Shown here: in pieces, positions 28,723 to 38,032 of the stretch
Layout of the letters: each line of letters begins with the position of its first letter
How positions within the stretch are numbered: position 1 is the stretch's first letter
Assembly (NCBI GenBank): GCA_039931065.1
Contig: JBDTSP010000004.1
Location: 62,001-126,000 of the forward strand
Source of the DNA: CADEED01 sp039931065
Lineage (GTDB): Bacteria; Pseudomonadota; Gammaproteobacteria; Steroidobacterales; Steroidobacteraceae
Length of the DNA stretch: 64,000 nucleotides
Reading direction: 5' to 3'
Position numbers and translations under genes: made by a program
The notes under the pieces: model-generated
Told to the model about the DNA's origin: nothing
Databases searched by the model: none
Seen by the model: only the letters and a program-made list of their open reading frames with translations

Positions 28723-29646
28723 ATGCAACTCAACCGCTTCGATCTGAATCTGTTAATCGCACTGGACGCGTTGTTGCGCGAGAAAAACGTCACGCGCGCC
28801 GCCGAGCGTGTGTTCGTCTCACAACCCGCGATGAGCGCCGCGCTCCACAAGCTACGCGAGTATTTCAATGATCCGCTGCTGGTACGCGTCGGTCGGGAGA
28901 TGGAACTGACGCCGCGCGGCTCCTCGCTACTGGAGCCGGTGCGCGAGGCTTTGCTGCGTATCCAGGTGATGTTAGGCACGCAGCCGACGTTCGATCCCAA
29001 GACCGCGCGCCGCGAATTCACGGTCATCATGTCCGAGGAAGCGGTGCCCGGCGTGTTGCCGGCGCTGCTGCGCACGTTGTCACTCGAATCGCCCGAGCTC
29101 GACCTGCACATCGAAATGATCTCGCCTTCATCACTATCGCGGCTCGAATACGGCGAGGCCGATCTTTGTTTGTGCCTCGAGAATCTGCAGATGTTCGATC
29201 TACGCGCCTATCCCGAAAGCATCCGCTCGACCCCTTTGCGTCCGGTGAACTGGATCTGCGCGGTGTCCAACGATCACCCGACGGTCAAGGACTCGCTGAC
29301 CATCGACGAGTACATCTCTCTGAAGCACTTGTTCGGCCGGCCCGGTGGATTCATCGGCAGCGCGGACCAACTGGTGCGCAACCTGCTCAACATCGACCTG
29401 AAAGTGCATATGACGTTGCCGAGCCTGTTGCAGCTGCCGCTGGCCCTGCCCGGCTCGACGCTGGCGGCAACGCTACCCGAGCGGGTCGCGCGCCTGTATG
29501 TCCCGGCGCTGCCGATCAAGATCCTGCCGCTGCCGTTCGACGTGCCGCGCACCCAGGAGGTGCTGCTGTGGCACAAACGTCATGAACCCGATCCGGCGCA
29601 CACCTGGCTGCGCGAGTTGATCGTGCAGTTGGCGAAGGAAAGCTGA
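28723..29646 (+). CDS. LysR-family transcriptional regulator
   Basis: Transcription factor of 307 residues. The N-terminal winged HTH (FDLNLLIALDALLREKNVTR, AAERVFVSQPAMSAALHKLR) belongs to the NodD/TdcA-like subgroup, followed by an effector-binding domain of periplasmic-binding-protein fold. It is divergent from a decayed TonB receptor and convergent with the spermidine-synthase-like gene. Its present target could be the PQQ dehydrogenase region or elsewhere. Start ATG at 28723 is where homology begins; the ribosome binding site is weak. Confidence 0.9.
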   Translation: MQLNRFDLNLLIALDALLREKNVTRAAERVFVSQPAMSAALHKLREYFNDPLLVRVGREMELTPRGSSLLEPVREALLRIQVMLGTQPTFDPKTARREFTVIMSEEAVPGVLPALLRTLSLESPELDLHIEMISPSSLSRLEYGEADLCLCLENLQMFDLRAYPESIRSTPLRPVNWICAVSNDHPTVKDSLTIDEYISLKHLFGRPGGFIGSADQLVRNLLNIDLKVHMTLPSLLQLPLALPGSTLAATLPERVARLYVPALPIKILPLPFDVPRTQEVLLWHKRHEPDPAHTWLRELIVQLAKES

Positions 29647-29649
29647 GGA

Positions 29650-30582
29650 TCACCAGTCGCGGACGCTGGATTTGACCGGCAGGCAGAACGCGGCAGCCAC
29701 TTCGGTTTCGAGCGACTCTTGAGAATCCGAGAGTGAATGTCCCTGGCAGATGCGCCGCAGATACCGCGGGAAATCCAGCAAAAGCCGCATTTGCAGCTGT
29801 CGCGCGACAGCCTCGAGCTCATCGGTGATCGACTGCGGCGGCGCCTGCTTGAATGCAAACAACAAGACGTTTGCGTCACCGGAAACAGGAACAAGCAGCA
29901 GGCTGTCGCCGAATGCCGCGCGGGCCGGCAAGAGGTTTTCGACGAAGCGCTCGCACGGTCCCCAGAAGTTCATGATCAACATGCCATTCTCCGTCAGCTG
30001 GCGTGCGGCGCAGGCGTAGAGGTCGGACTTCGCCAAAGACAGCGCGATGCCATCTGCGTCAAATGCATCGATCAACAACACGTCGATCTTTTCGTCGAGA
30101 CGCTCGACATACCGGGCGCCGTCATCATGAACGACGCGGAAACGTTCACAGTCGCCGGGAATGCAAAACTCTTCGCGCAACGCGATGACGTCTGCGCTGA
30201 TCTCAACGACCGTGATCTGCGATCGCGGCAGGTGGCGATAACAGAACTTGGCCAGTGATCCTCCACCCAGCCCGATCATCACGATGTGCCTGGGATTTGG
30301 ATTGAACAGCAGAAAGGCCATCATCTTGCGGGTGTATTGCGAGATAAGAGCGTCGGGATCGCTCAACAACATGGCGCTTTGCGTGGCGTCGTTCGTGAAA
30401 TGCAGGCGCCGTTCGTACAGGGTTTCGAAGATGTACGGCCGCTCGAGCTCGTTGCGCCAAGCCCGCTTCGAGAGCTCAACGCGGCTGGCGCCTTCATCCG
30501 GTTGCATCACGCGGAGCTTGCCTGGTTGCCATTCCCACGGACTTTCGAATTCCTGCAATTGAAGATCCTTTGGCTCAAACAT
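29650..30582 (-). CDS. Spermidine-synthase-like protein, last gene of the Ehr-like operon
   Basis: Rossmann-fold protein of 310 residues related to spermine/spermidine synthases. Motif I is IVMIGLGGGSLAKFCYRHLP, followed by ITVVEISADVIALREEF and a VHDDGARYVE/IDVLLIDAFDADG region. The catalytic aspartates of true aminopropyltransferases are only partly matched, so a methyltransferase-like or unknown activity is possible. It overlaps the preceding small-subunit gene by 8 bases and so is translated with the membrane complex; why is not known. Confidence 0.75.
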   Translation of the reverse strand: MFEPKDLQLQEFESPWEWQPGKLRVMQPDEGASRVELSKRAWRNELERPYIFETLYERRLHFTNDATQSAMLLSDPDALISQYTRKMMAFLLFNPNPRHIVMIGLGGGSLAKFCYRHLPRSQITVVEISADVIALREEFCIPGDCERFRVVHDDGARYVERLDEKIDVLLIDAFDADGIALSLAKSDLYACAARQLTENGMLIMNFWGPCERFVENLLPARAAFGDSLLLVPVSGDANVLLFAFKQAPPQSITDELEAVARQLQMRLLLDFPRYLRRICQGHSLSDSQESLETEVAAAFCLPVKSSVRDW

Positions 30583-31102
30583 GCGGGGATCTCACGCCGG
30601 GCGGCGCGATCGCCGTCAGAATTCCCGCCAGGATCCGGTTTGGACTCGGAGGACAACCCGGCACGGCAACGTTGACTGGAATCACGTTGGCGACGCGGCC
30701 GACACTGGCGTAGCTCTCGCCAAACACTCCGCCAGTACAGCCGCAATCGCCGATCGCGACGACCAGCTTGGGATCCGGCATGGCATCGTAGGTCCGGCGC
30801 AACGCGGCTTCCATACTGCGCGAGACCGGACCTGTGACCAGCAACAAGTCGGCATGGCGAGGGCTGGCAACGAATTTGATCCCGTGTCCCTCGATGTTGT
30901 ACACGGGATTGTTGAGCGCATGGATTTCGAGCTCGCAACCATTACACGACCCTGCATCAACATGCCGGATGCACAGCGCGCGTCCGAGAATGGCGCGAAT
31001 GCGATCTTGCAACCCATCGCCCAGGCGCAGCGTGTCATCGGTTGCGGGCGGGCTCTCGGTCACGATGCCCGCGCGGCAGATTTGCTGCAGTGTCTTCAGC
31101 AT
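30575..31102 (-). CDS. NuoB/HyfI-like iron-sulfur small subunit of the Ehr-like complex
   Basis: Peripheral electron-transfer subunit of 175 residues of the complex I 20 kDa/hydrogenase small-subunit family. The [4Fe-4S] ligand pattern is intact: SCNGCELE, GDCGCTGG and PGCPPSPNRI. It overlaps the large-subunit gene by TGATG and pairs with it to form the soluble module docking on the membrane arm. Resemblance is closest to HyfI/HycG of hydrogenase 4/3 rather than canonical NuoB. Confidence 0.88.
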   Translation of the reverse strand: MLKTLQQICRAGIVTESPPATDDTLRLGDGLQDRIRAILGRALCIRHVDAGSCNGCELEIHALNNPVYNIEGHGIKFVASPRHADLLLVTGPVSRSMEAALRRTYDAMPDPKLVVAIGDCGCTGGVFGESYASVGRVANVIPVNVAVPGCPPSPNRILAGILTAIAPPGVRSPHV

Positions 31103-32634
31103 CAGAGATCGTGTCCGCTGTAGGACAAGTTGAACGACTTATTGATGAGCGGAAAATCCGGCACGATGTTGCCAATGACGGCGTGTTCGAGCACGGGCCA
31201 GTTCTGCCAGGACGGATCGTGGGGATGGCAGCGCTGGATACGCCCGTTGGATGCAGCGGTCAGCGCAATCAACACGGGCCCGCGCCATCCCTCGGTAAAA
31301 CCGATGCCTGAGCAGCCGTCCGGAGGTGTCGCAACAAATGCACGATGACCGTCATCCGGCAGTTGCGTGACAATCAGCTCGACCAGCCGCAGCGATTCCA
31401 TCAGTTCGTCGAAACGCACCGCGACACGGGCGGCAACATCGCCCTCGCGACTCACCATCTTGCGCACGGCCAACTGCGCGTATGGCTCGCAAGGCAGGTC
31501 GACGCGCAGATCGTATGCCTGTCCGCTCGCGCGGCCCGCGAGACCAGTGAGGCCCAGTTGCGCTGCGAGTTGCGGCGTCACGATGCCCGCGCCCTCAAAG
31601 CGATCGCGCACACCCGCGTGTTCGCTGTAGATGTCGTGATACACAGCCGCCCGCTCGGCAATCCTTGCGGCGCAAGCGGTGAGTCCGGCCAGCGCACCGG
31701 CCGACGGATCGCTGTGCGTACCACCAGGCACGATGAAATCCATCAGATACCGCTGGCCGAATGCCGACTCGGTCGAGCGCAGCCAGGTTTCCTTCAGCCG
31801 CGAGAACTGCGCATGACCAAATGCGAAACCGGCGTCATTGCCGAGCGCACCCAGATCGCCAAGATGATTCGCGACCCTTTCGACCTCGAGCGCCAATGCC
31901 CTCAGATAAGCGGCGCGCGCCGGAATTGGGGCTCGCACCATCCCTTCAAGAGCCTGGCAGTAGGCCCAGGAATACGCGGCGGCGGAATCGCCGGAGATAC
32001 GCGCTGCCAGGCGATGTCCTTCGAGCAACGGCAATTGGCTGAATCGCTGTTCGATGCCCTTGTGAGCGTAGCCCAGCCGCTCCTCGAGCCTGAGCACCTT
32101 TTCTCCAACCACTGAAAAGCGGAAATGCCCTGGCTCGATGATGCCCGCATGCACGGGGCCCACCGCGATCTCGTGCACACCCTCACCTGCCACGCGCACG
32201 AATGGATAGTCGTCAATGAACGGCCGGCTCGAGATTCCTGGCGGCAGTTCACCGGCGAGCGGAAAGTAGTTTGCCGGCCAAACCGCATGACGCAGCCACG
32301 GCCTGGTGTCGGCGTCGCGCGCGTCGATGCCGCATAGATCCGCCGCGGCGCGCTGCATGCGATCCGCGGCGGAGAATATTCCCGCCAGACCCGGGTAGCG
32401 AGTCGCGGTTTCCCGCAGTTCGAGCGAGAGATGCAGCACGACGGCACCGCAAATCAGGACCGCGTGCACTTCCTTCCGGGGCGAACAGGCGGCCCACAAC
32501 GCGAATAATCGGCCGCCGCTTGCCGCCACATCCTTCGCGCAGGCGTGCCAGCTATCCGAATCGACCGACAGCCTCCGCACGGCTGACGCCCCGGTCGACG
32601 GCGTGGATCGATCGATCCATGTTTGCAGTTCCAT
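31102..32634 (-). CDS. Large subunit (fused NuoC/NuoD, HyfG-like) lacking NiFe ligands
   Basis: Protein of 510 residues with a NuoC-like N-terminal domain (about 1-125) and a NuoD/hydrogenase-large-subunit domain. GPVHAGIIEPGHFRF and LEERLGYAHKGIEQRF are clear family motifs. At the first metal site the usual CGxC is RISGDS (Ser214, Ser217), and at the C-terminus the usual DPCxxC is SFNLSYSGHDL. All four cysteine ligands are therefore absent, and it cannot bind a normal NiFe centre. This matches energy-converting-hydrogenase-related (Ehr) complexes rather than a working hydrogenase. It overlaps or abuts its neighbours on both sides. Confidence 0.88.
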   Translation of the reverse strand: MELQTWIDRSTPSTGASAVRRLSVDSDSWHACAKDVAASGGRLFALWAACSPRKEVHAVLICGAVVLHLSLELRETATRYPGLAGIFSAADRMQRAAADLCGIDARDADTRPWLRHAVWPANYFPLAGELPPGISSRPFIDDYPFVRVAGEGVHEIAVGPVHAGIIEPGHFRFSVVGEKVLRLEERLGYAHKGIEQRFSQLPLLEGHRLAARISGDSAAAYSWAYCQALEGMVRAPIPARAAYLRALALEVERVANHLGDLGALGNDAGFAFGHAQFSRLKETWLRSTESAFGQRYLMDFIVPGGTHSDPSAGALAGLTACAARIAERAAVYHDIYSEHAGVRDRFEGAGIVTPQLAAQLGLTGLAGRASGQAYDLRVDLPCEPYAQLAVRKMVSREGDVAARVAVRFDELMESLRLVELIVTQLPDDGHRAFVATPPDGCSGIGFTEGWRGPVLIALTAASNGRIQRCHPHDPSWQNWPVLEHAVIGNIVPDFPLINKSFNLSYSGHDL

Positions 32635-32635
32635 G

Positions 32636-34093
32636 TCAGACGCCCGCGATCAGGTTTGCCGCCAGCCGGAACCAGTTGGCTAGATAGGACGGAATGAACA
32701 AACCGAGCGCAAGCACCAGCCCCAGATGAACGAATACCGGCAGCAACGCGGGCGGATGTGGCAGCCGCCTGGCCGTAGTTTCACCAAAGACCATCGGTTG
32801 CACACGGCGAAAGATCGCAGCGAATGCCACACCCAGCGCAAGCAACAGGATCGGCGTCGCCCACGGTTGCTCGCGCATCGCCGTGGTGAGTATGAGGAAT
32901 TCGCTGGAGAAAACGCCGAATGGCGGCAGTCCGAGAATGGCCAACGTACCTAACATCAACCCCCAGCCAACGGTCGGACTGAGGGTGATCAATCCGCGGA
33001 TGTCGTCCATGACTTGCGTCCCGGCTTTTTGCGCGGCATGGCCGACGGCGAAGAAGATGGCGGACTTGGTCAACGAGTGCACCGTCATGTGCAGCAACGC
33101 GGCGAAGTTCGCCACCGCACCGCCCATGCCGAACGCGAAGGTGATGATGCCCATGTGTTCGATGGACGAGTATGCGAACAGGCGTTTGATGTCGCGCTGC
33201 CGCCAGAGAAAGAACGCCGCGAGGACCACCGATACGAGCCCGAAACCCATCAACATGCGTGACGGCAGTGGCGACTGCAGCGAGCCTTCGACCAGCACTT
33301 TGCAGCGCACGACGGCGTAGATGGCGACATTCAGCAGGAGCCCGGAAAGTACCGCGGAAATCGGCGTGGGACCTTCTGCATGCGCATCTGGCAACCAGTT
33401 GTGCAAAGGCGCCAGACCCGCCTTCGTCCCGTACCCCACCAGCAGAAAGACGAACGCCAGACTCAAGACGGTCGGTTCCAGCTGGCTTTTCACGGCGTTC
33501 AGGTGTGTCCAGAGCAACGCGCTCATGCCTTCCGCACCGAGCACTTTCTCGGCGGCGAAATACAACAGGATCGTCCCGAACAGCGCCTGCGCGATGCCCA
33601 CGCCGCACAAGATGAAATACTTCCAGCCCGCTTCGAGGCTGGCGGGAGTGCGATAGAGGGTTACCAACAACACGGTCGACAACGTCGCCGCTTCCATCGC
33701 GACCCACATGAGTCCCATGTTGTTGGTGGTGAGCGCGATCAGCATCGCCGCGATGAATACCTGGTACATGCTGTGATACAGGCGCAATTGCGCGGGCTTC
33801 ACGCGCCCGTGCTCGCGCTCGATGCGCATGTAGGGCCGCGAAAAGAGTGCCGTGGTGAGACTCACGAACGCAGTCAGCGTGACCAGAAAGACGTTGAACG
33901 GATCGATGAAGAACTGTTCGTTCGCGGCGCTCAGATTGCCCTCGCCGATCACGCGCGCCGTAAGCGCGCAGGCGGCCACGAACGTGCCGAGGCTGAACGC
34001 CACATTTGCCTCGGGTGCCAGGCGGCGTGCCCCGAAAAACGCCAGGAACAGCGCGCCCGTGAGCGGAGTGGCCAACAAGAAGATGAAGACCAC
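32636..34093 (-). CDS. HyfF/NuoN-like antiporter-type membrane subunit
   Basis: Polytopic protein of 485 residues of the proton-conducting antiporter-like family (NuoL/M/N, MrpA/D). Transmembrane segments fill the length. Conserved residues for proton translocation appear in the MWVAMEAATLSTVLLVTLYR glutamate helix, GTKAGLAPLHNWLPDAHAEG with its lysine, and FAYSSIEHMGIITFAFGMGG. It starts with GTG at 34093, one base after the HyfE-like stop. It should form part of an ion-pumping arm. Confidence 0.9.
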   Translation of the reverse strand: MVFIFLLATPLTGALFLAFFGARRLAPEANVAFSLGTFVAACALTARVIGEGNLSAANEQFFIDPFNVFLVTLTAFVSLTTALFSRPYMRIEREHGRVKPAQLRLYHSMYQVFIAAMLIALTTNNMGLMWVAMEAATLSTVLLVTLYRTPASLEAGWKYFILCGVGIAQALFGTILLYFAAEKVLGAEGMSALLWTHLNAVKSQLEPTVLSLAFVFLLVGYGTKAGLAPLHNWLPDAHAEGPTPISAVLSGLLLNVAIYAVVRCKVLVEGSLQSPLPSRMLMGFGLVSVVLAAFFLWRQRDIKRLFAYSSIEHMGIITFAFGMGGAVANFAALLHMTVHSLTKSAIFFAVGHAAQKAGTQVMDDIRGLITLSPTVGWGLMLGTLAILGLPPFGVFSSEFLILTTAMREQPWATPILLLALGVAFAAIFRRVQPMVFGETTARRLPHPPALLPVFVHLGLVLALGLFIPSYLANWFRLAANLIAGV

Positions 34094-34094
34094 T

Positions 34095-34763
34095 CTATTT
34101 CTCTTCCTTGAGCGATTCGAGGTGATGCAGATCGAGGCTGTCGAACTGCTCGCGGATCTGGAAGAAGAACACCCCGAGAACCAGCATGGCGACCAGCACG
34201 TCGAGCGCCACGCCGAGCTCGATGATCATCGGCATGCCGTAGGTCGCGCTCATTGCGCCAAAGAACAGTCCGTTTTCCATCGACAGGAATCCCACCACCT
34301 GCGACATCGCCTTGCGTCGCGTGATCATGGTGAGAAACGCCAGCAATACGACGGCGACCGCGATACCGATTGAACTGCGCGTCGAGGTAGTGGCGAGCGC
34401 GGCAATCGGCTGCGCCAGACCGAAGGCGAATATCACGACTAACAATCCGACCAGCATCGTCGCCGAGATGTTGAGCAACGGTTCGCTGTCCCAATAGACC
34501 CCGAGGCGACGGATCAGCCTGTGCAGCAGCCACGGCAGGCACAGCGCCTTGAGTGCGAGCGTGAGCAACGCCGAGGCATAGAGGTGGTTGTTGCCCGTGC
34601 GCCAGGCTAACAGCAGCGTTGCGAGTCCGAGGAGCACGCCCTGCACGGCGAGCAGATTGACCATGGCCACGACGCGTCGCTGCGACAACATGGCGAAAGA
34701 CGACAGCAACAGCAATGCGGCGAAGGTGTTGAGCAATTGCAGGTCGAAGCTCAGGTTGCTCAT
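34095..34763 (-). CDS. HyfE/NuoK-like membrane subunit
   Basis: Membrane protein of 222 residues with about six or seven hydrophobic helices. The first half resembles HyfE and the second a NuoK-like segment (FLSMENGLFFGAMSATYGMP with the membrane-embedded glutamate). It begins four bases after the NuoH-like stop, in the run TGAATAAATG. Part of the complex's membrane arm. Confidence 0.86.
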   Translation of the reverse strand: MSNLSFDLQLLNTFAALLLLSSFAMLSQRRVVAMVNLLAVQGVLLGLATLLLAWRTGNNHLYASALLTLALKALCLPWLLHRLIRRLGVYWDSEPLLNISATMLVGLLVVIFAFGLAQPIAALATTSTRSSIGIAVAVVLLAFLTMITRRKAMSQVVGFLSMENGLFFGAMSATYGMPMIIELGVALDVLVAMLVLGVFFFQIREQFDSLDLHHLESLKEEK

Positions 34764-34767
34764 TTAT

Positions 34768-35721
34768 TCAGGCCCCCAGAAGCAAATGTACGAGCAGGCC
34801 CAAAACGGCGAACAAGAAGGCCGTCGCAAGAAACTCCGGGGCGCGAAAAATGCGCAGCTTTGCGGAAACGGTTTCTATGAACGCCAACGCAGCACCGGCG
34901 GCAAACAGCTTGAGTCCCAGAATCGGGATGGACGCCAGCAGTGTTATCGGGCCCGGCGCATCTCCCGTGGCGATGCCCCAGGGCAGGAACAGCGCAAAAC
35001 CAATGCAGGCGTAGTTGAGCAGTTTGAGAGCCGCGGCCCATTCCATCAGCGCCAGGTGACGCGCCGAATACTCGAGCAACATCGCCTCGTGAATCATCGT
35101 GAGTTCCAGGTGAGTCGCCGGATTGTCGACCGGTATGCGCGCGTTTTCCGCGAGCAGCACCAGCAAGAAAGCGACGCCCGTAAACGCCAGGCTCGGATAC
35201 AGCGCGAGAGTCCGAGTTGCCAGACCTTCGGAGATCGCCGGAAGAGCGGTGCTGCTGGCGATCAGCGAAGCCAGGAAGATCACCATGAGCAACGCGGGTT
35301 CGGCGAGAAAGCCCACCAGCATTTCGCGCCGCGCACCCAGCGTGCCGAACGCGGTGCCGACATCCATCGCGGCAAGCGACATGAAAACGCGCGCGGTGGC
35401 AAACAAACCCACCAGTGCGATCGCATCGGCGGCATTGGAAAATGGCAGGCGCGTACCGAGCGACGGGATCATGGCTGCCGCGCAAACCATCGAGCCGAAC
35501 ACCACGTACGGAGCGATGCGAAACAATGACGAGGCATGTGTGGCGAGCACGGCTTCTTTGTGAAAGAGCTTGCGAATGCCGCGATACGGTTGCAGCAGGG
35601 GCGGCGCCGACTTGTTCTGCAGCCAGGCACGGCACTGGTTTATCCAGCCCACGAACATCGGTGCTGCTGCAAGCGCGGCAAGCACTACGAGAACTTGAGT
35701 GAGCCAGTGCGATGCGGTCAT
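34768..35721 (-). CDS. HyfC/NuoH-like membrane subunit
   Basis: Membrane anchor subunit of 317 residues linking soluble and membrane modules. NuoH/HyfC motifs include QPYRGIRKLFHKEAVL and AENARIPVDNPATHLELTMI. The ATG at 35721 overlaps the HyfB-like stop (ATGA). A much longer open frame extends upstream but has no homology. Confidence 0.9.
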   Translation of the reverse strand: MTASHWLTQVLVVLAALAAAPMFVGWINQCRAWLQNKSAPPLLQPYRGIRKLFHKEAVLATHASSLFRIAPYVVFGSMVCAAAMIPSLGTRLPFSNAADAIALVGLFATARVFMSLAAMDVGTAFGTLGARREMLVGFLAEPALLMVIFLASLIASSTALPAISEGLATRTLALYPSLAFTGVAFLLVLLAENARIPVDNPATHLELTMIHEAMLLEYSARHLALMEWAAALKLLNYACIGFALFLPWGIATGDAPGPITLLASIPILGLKLFAAGAALAFIETVSAKLRIFRAPEFLATAFLFAVLGLLVHLLLGA

Positions 35722-37724
35722 AACACCAGCGCCAGCAACACGATCAGGGTGACGAAACTGTACATCAGGTAGGTAGCGATGCGTCCCTGCTGCAGCCATG
35801 CGACGGCCTCGGCAATGCGCTGCACCCACCGCGCCAGCCGCAGATAGATTATTCGCCAAAAGCGATCACCGATGACCACCTGGTATTTCGGCGCACGATC
35901 GAATGGCGTCGGCAGTTCGCGCTGCATGTCGAAGAACGGCATGAAGATGTGTCGGATTGGCTGTCCGAAGCCCTCCGCCGTGTCCTGCATGCGCGCGTCG
36001 AGCCGTGCAAATCCGCAATCCCAGGGTGCCGCGCGACGGATCCTGCGGTGGTAGAAAAAACCGACCAAGCCCACGGTGGCGATGATCGTCGCGACGATGG
36101 CGAACAGGAACACCAACGGCGCATAGGCCGCCTCGCGCCCGGACACGGGAACCAGGCGCCACCAGCTCGAAGCGCTCGGCATGACATCGATGATTCCCAA
36201 TTGCTGCGGCACGAGGGCCAGCAGCGCGATCACCTGCGTCGGCATCAATCCGAGCGCTACGCATCCGGCGGCGAGCCACAACAGGCCCGCGCGCTCGAGC
36301 CAACCCGCATCGTGCGCATTGGCGAGGCCAGCCTCGCGCGGTTGGCCCAGGAACACCACGCCGAAGAACTTGACCATGACGTAGGCAGCCAATGCCGCCG
36401 CGAGCGCAATGACGGCCGCACCGAGCGGCAGCAACATGTTGACGAAGGCCCGAGGCACCTCATGCGCCGAGAGAAATGCCTGCAGCAGCAGCCATTCGGA
36501 GACGAAACCATTGAGCGGCGGCAAGCCCGCAATCGCCAGCGCGCCAATCAATGTGAGCCAGGCGACCCAGGGCATGCGGTGGATGAGCCCGCCCAGGCGG
36601 CCGAGATTGCGCTCGCCCGTCGCGTGCAACACCGAACCTGTGCCGAGGAACAACAGGCTCTTCATGAACGCGTGATTGATGGCGTGATAGAGCACCGCGA
36701 TCAAAGCCAGCGCCGCGGGCATCGTCATTCCGACACCGAGAAAGACAATCGCGAGGCCTGCGCCGGTGAACAGAATGCCAATGTTCTCGATGGAGGAAAA
36801 CGCCAACAGGCGCTTCATGTCGGTTTGCGCAGCCGCGAACACCACACCATAGATCGCCGTGAACAGTCCGAGCGCCAGAGGAACGAGCCCCCACCACCAC
36901 ACCGGGTGACCTAACAGGTCGAACGTCACCCGCAGCATTCCGTACAGCGCCGTCTTGAGCATTACCCCGCTCAGCAGTGCCGAGATTGGCGAAGGCGCCG
37001 CGGGGTGTGCTTCCGGCAACCACACGTGCAAGGGGACGAGTCCAGCCTTCGCTCCGAAGCCAAACAAGGCGAGCGAAAACGCGACCGCAGCCCAGGTCGG
37101 CGCGAGCGTGGCGGAACGCATCGCGTCGAAGGTGAACTGCCAGCTGCCGCCCTGCATCACGCCGAAGGCCAGCAAGATGGCAAGGGCGCCCAGGTGCGCG
37201 ATGAGCAGGTAGAGAAATCCGGCACTACGGATTTCGGGAATTCGATGTTGCGTGGTGACGAGAAAGTAGGACGACAACGCCATCGTCTCCCACGACACCA
37301 TGAATCCGTAGGCGTCATCCGCGAGCAACACGAACCCCATGCTGGCGAGAAACAAGTGGTACTGCAGGCACAGCAGACCGGGAGCCGCCCCCTCACCCGC
37401 GCGAAAATACCCCGCGCCGAAAATCGAAATGCCGGCGGACGCAGCGCCCAACAGGAACAGGAACACGTTGCTGAGCGCATCGCGTCGCAGATGCATCGGC
37501 AGGTCGGGCAGTCCGACCGGCAAAACACACTGCTCGGCGGGCGAGGCGATGCTGAGCAGCGCCACAACGGCAAGCCCTACCCCGACGAGTGCACCCAGCG
37601 GAAACAGTACCCGACGCACAAGGCCCAGACTGGAAGGCCGCAGCAGCCCGAGCACGCCAATGACTCCCCAGCCAATTAACAGGGAAATGCATGCAACCAG
37701 CGGAGAGAACGACCCGAGTGCCAC
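35718..37724 (-). CDS. HyfB/NuoL-like antiporter-type membrane subunit
   Basis: First gene of the operon: a 668-residue polytopic protein with the antiporter-like core. Conserved sites are GFMVSWETMALSSYFLVTTQ (Glu helix), GAKAGLVPLHVWLPEAHPAA (Lys), FSSIENIGILF and NGFVSEWLLLQ, followed by an extended C-terminal part (RRAAPWDCGFARLDARMQDT) typical of HyfB. With the HyfF-like subunit it gives two antiporter-like pumps. The ATG at 37724 faces a short divergent region shared with the RHH gene. Confidence 0.9.
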   Translation of the reverse strand: MALGSFSPLVACISLLIGWGVIGVLGLLRPSSLGLVRRVLFPLGALVGVGLAVVALLSIASPAEQCVLPVGLPDLPMHLRRDALSNVFLFLLGAASAGISIFGAGYFRAGEGAAPGLLCLQYHLFLASMGFVLLADDAYGFMVSWETMALSSYFLVTTQHRIPEIRSAGFLYLLIAHLGALAILLAFGVMQGGSWQFTFDAMRSATLAPTWAAVAFSLALFGFGAKAGLVPLHVWLPEAHPAAPSPISALLSGVMLKTALYGMLRVTFDLLGHPVWWWGLVPLALGLFTAIYGVVFAAAQTDMKRLLAFSSIENIGILFTGAGLAIVFLGVGMTMPAALALIAVLYHAINHAFMKSLLFLGTGSVLHATGERNLGRLGGLIHRMPWVAWLTLIGALAIAGLPPLNGFVSEWLLLQAFLSAHEVPRAFVNMLLPLGAAVIALAAALAAYVMVKFFGVVFLGQPREAGLANAHDAGWLERAGLLWLAAGCVALGLMPTQVIALLALVPQQLGIIDVMPSASSWWRLVPVSGREAAYAPLVFLFAIVATIIATVGLVGFFYHRRIRRAAPWDCGFARLDARMQDTAEGFGQPIRHIFMPFFDMQRELPTPFDRAPKYQVVIGDRFWRIIYLRLARWVQRIAEAVAWLQQGRIATYLMYSFVTLIVLLALVL

Positions 37725-37828
37725 TACGCGCCCACTGACGTCAGAAGTGAGCCTAGTGTTACAGGATGACTCTCAAATGTGAATAGTATTATCATGCAAC
37801 GCGCATCCGCCCACATGAGGGAATTTTC
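37725..37828. promoter_or_regulatory. Divergent promoter region of the Ehr-like operon and RHH gene
   Basis: An AT-rich island in otherwise GC-rich DNA: TGAATAGTATTATCATGCAA at 37780-37799 contains TATTAT and TAGTAT hexamers usable as -10 elements on the plus strand, with TTACAG 19 bases upstream. On the minus strand GATAATAC could serve the operon. The RHH protein encoded next door might bind here. No experiment-grade motif is identifiable. Confidence 0.35.
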
Positions 37829-38032
37829 TTGGCCCTGGAAGAACGCACCGCGCGCCTGACGATCCTGATCGACCCGCGCAAAAAAGCCGTGTTCGAACGC
37901 CTCTGCGCCGAAGAAGATGCGACGCCCTCCCAAGTCGTTCGCCGGCTCATGCGCGCCTACATCGAATCCCGCACCGGAAAACCCTGGTCGGAAGCGGAGC
38001 TCAAGAGCCAGTCGCGCCGCAAGAGCGGTTGA
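37829..38032 (+). CDS. Ribbon-helix-helix (CopG/Arc-like) protein
   Basis: 67 residues: RTARLTILIDPRKKAVFERL gives the N-terminal beta strand and first helix, and CAEEDATPSQVVRRLMRAYI the second helix of an RHH fold; the C-terminus is basic. It starts with TTG at 37829, nine bases after GAGGG. Likely a dimeric DNA-binding regulator, possibly of the divergent Ehr-like operon. An antitoxin role cannot be excluded, but no toxin gene follows clearly. Confidence 0.72.
   Translation: MALEERTARLTILIDPRKKAVFERLCAEEDATPSQVVRRLMRAYIESRTGKPWSEAELKSQSRRKSG

Noticed and set aside
31102..37724. Calling the Hyf-like operon a working [NiFe] hydrogenase or formate hydrogenlyase
   Set aside because: The large subunit lacks all four NiFe cysteine ligands, and no hydrogenase maturation genes or HyfA/HyfH-type ferredoxins are present in the window.
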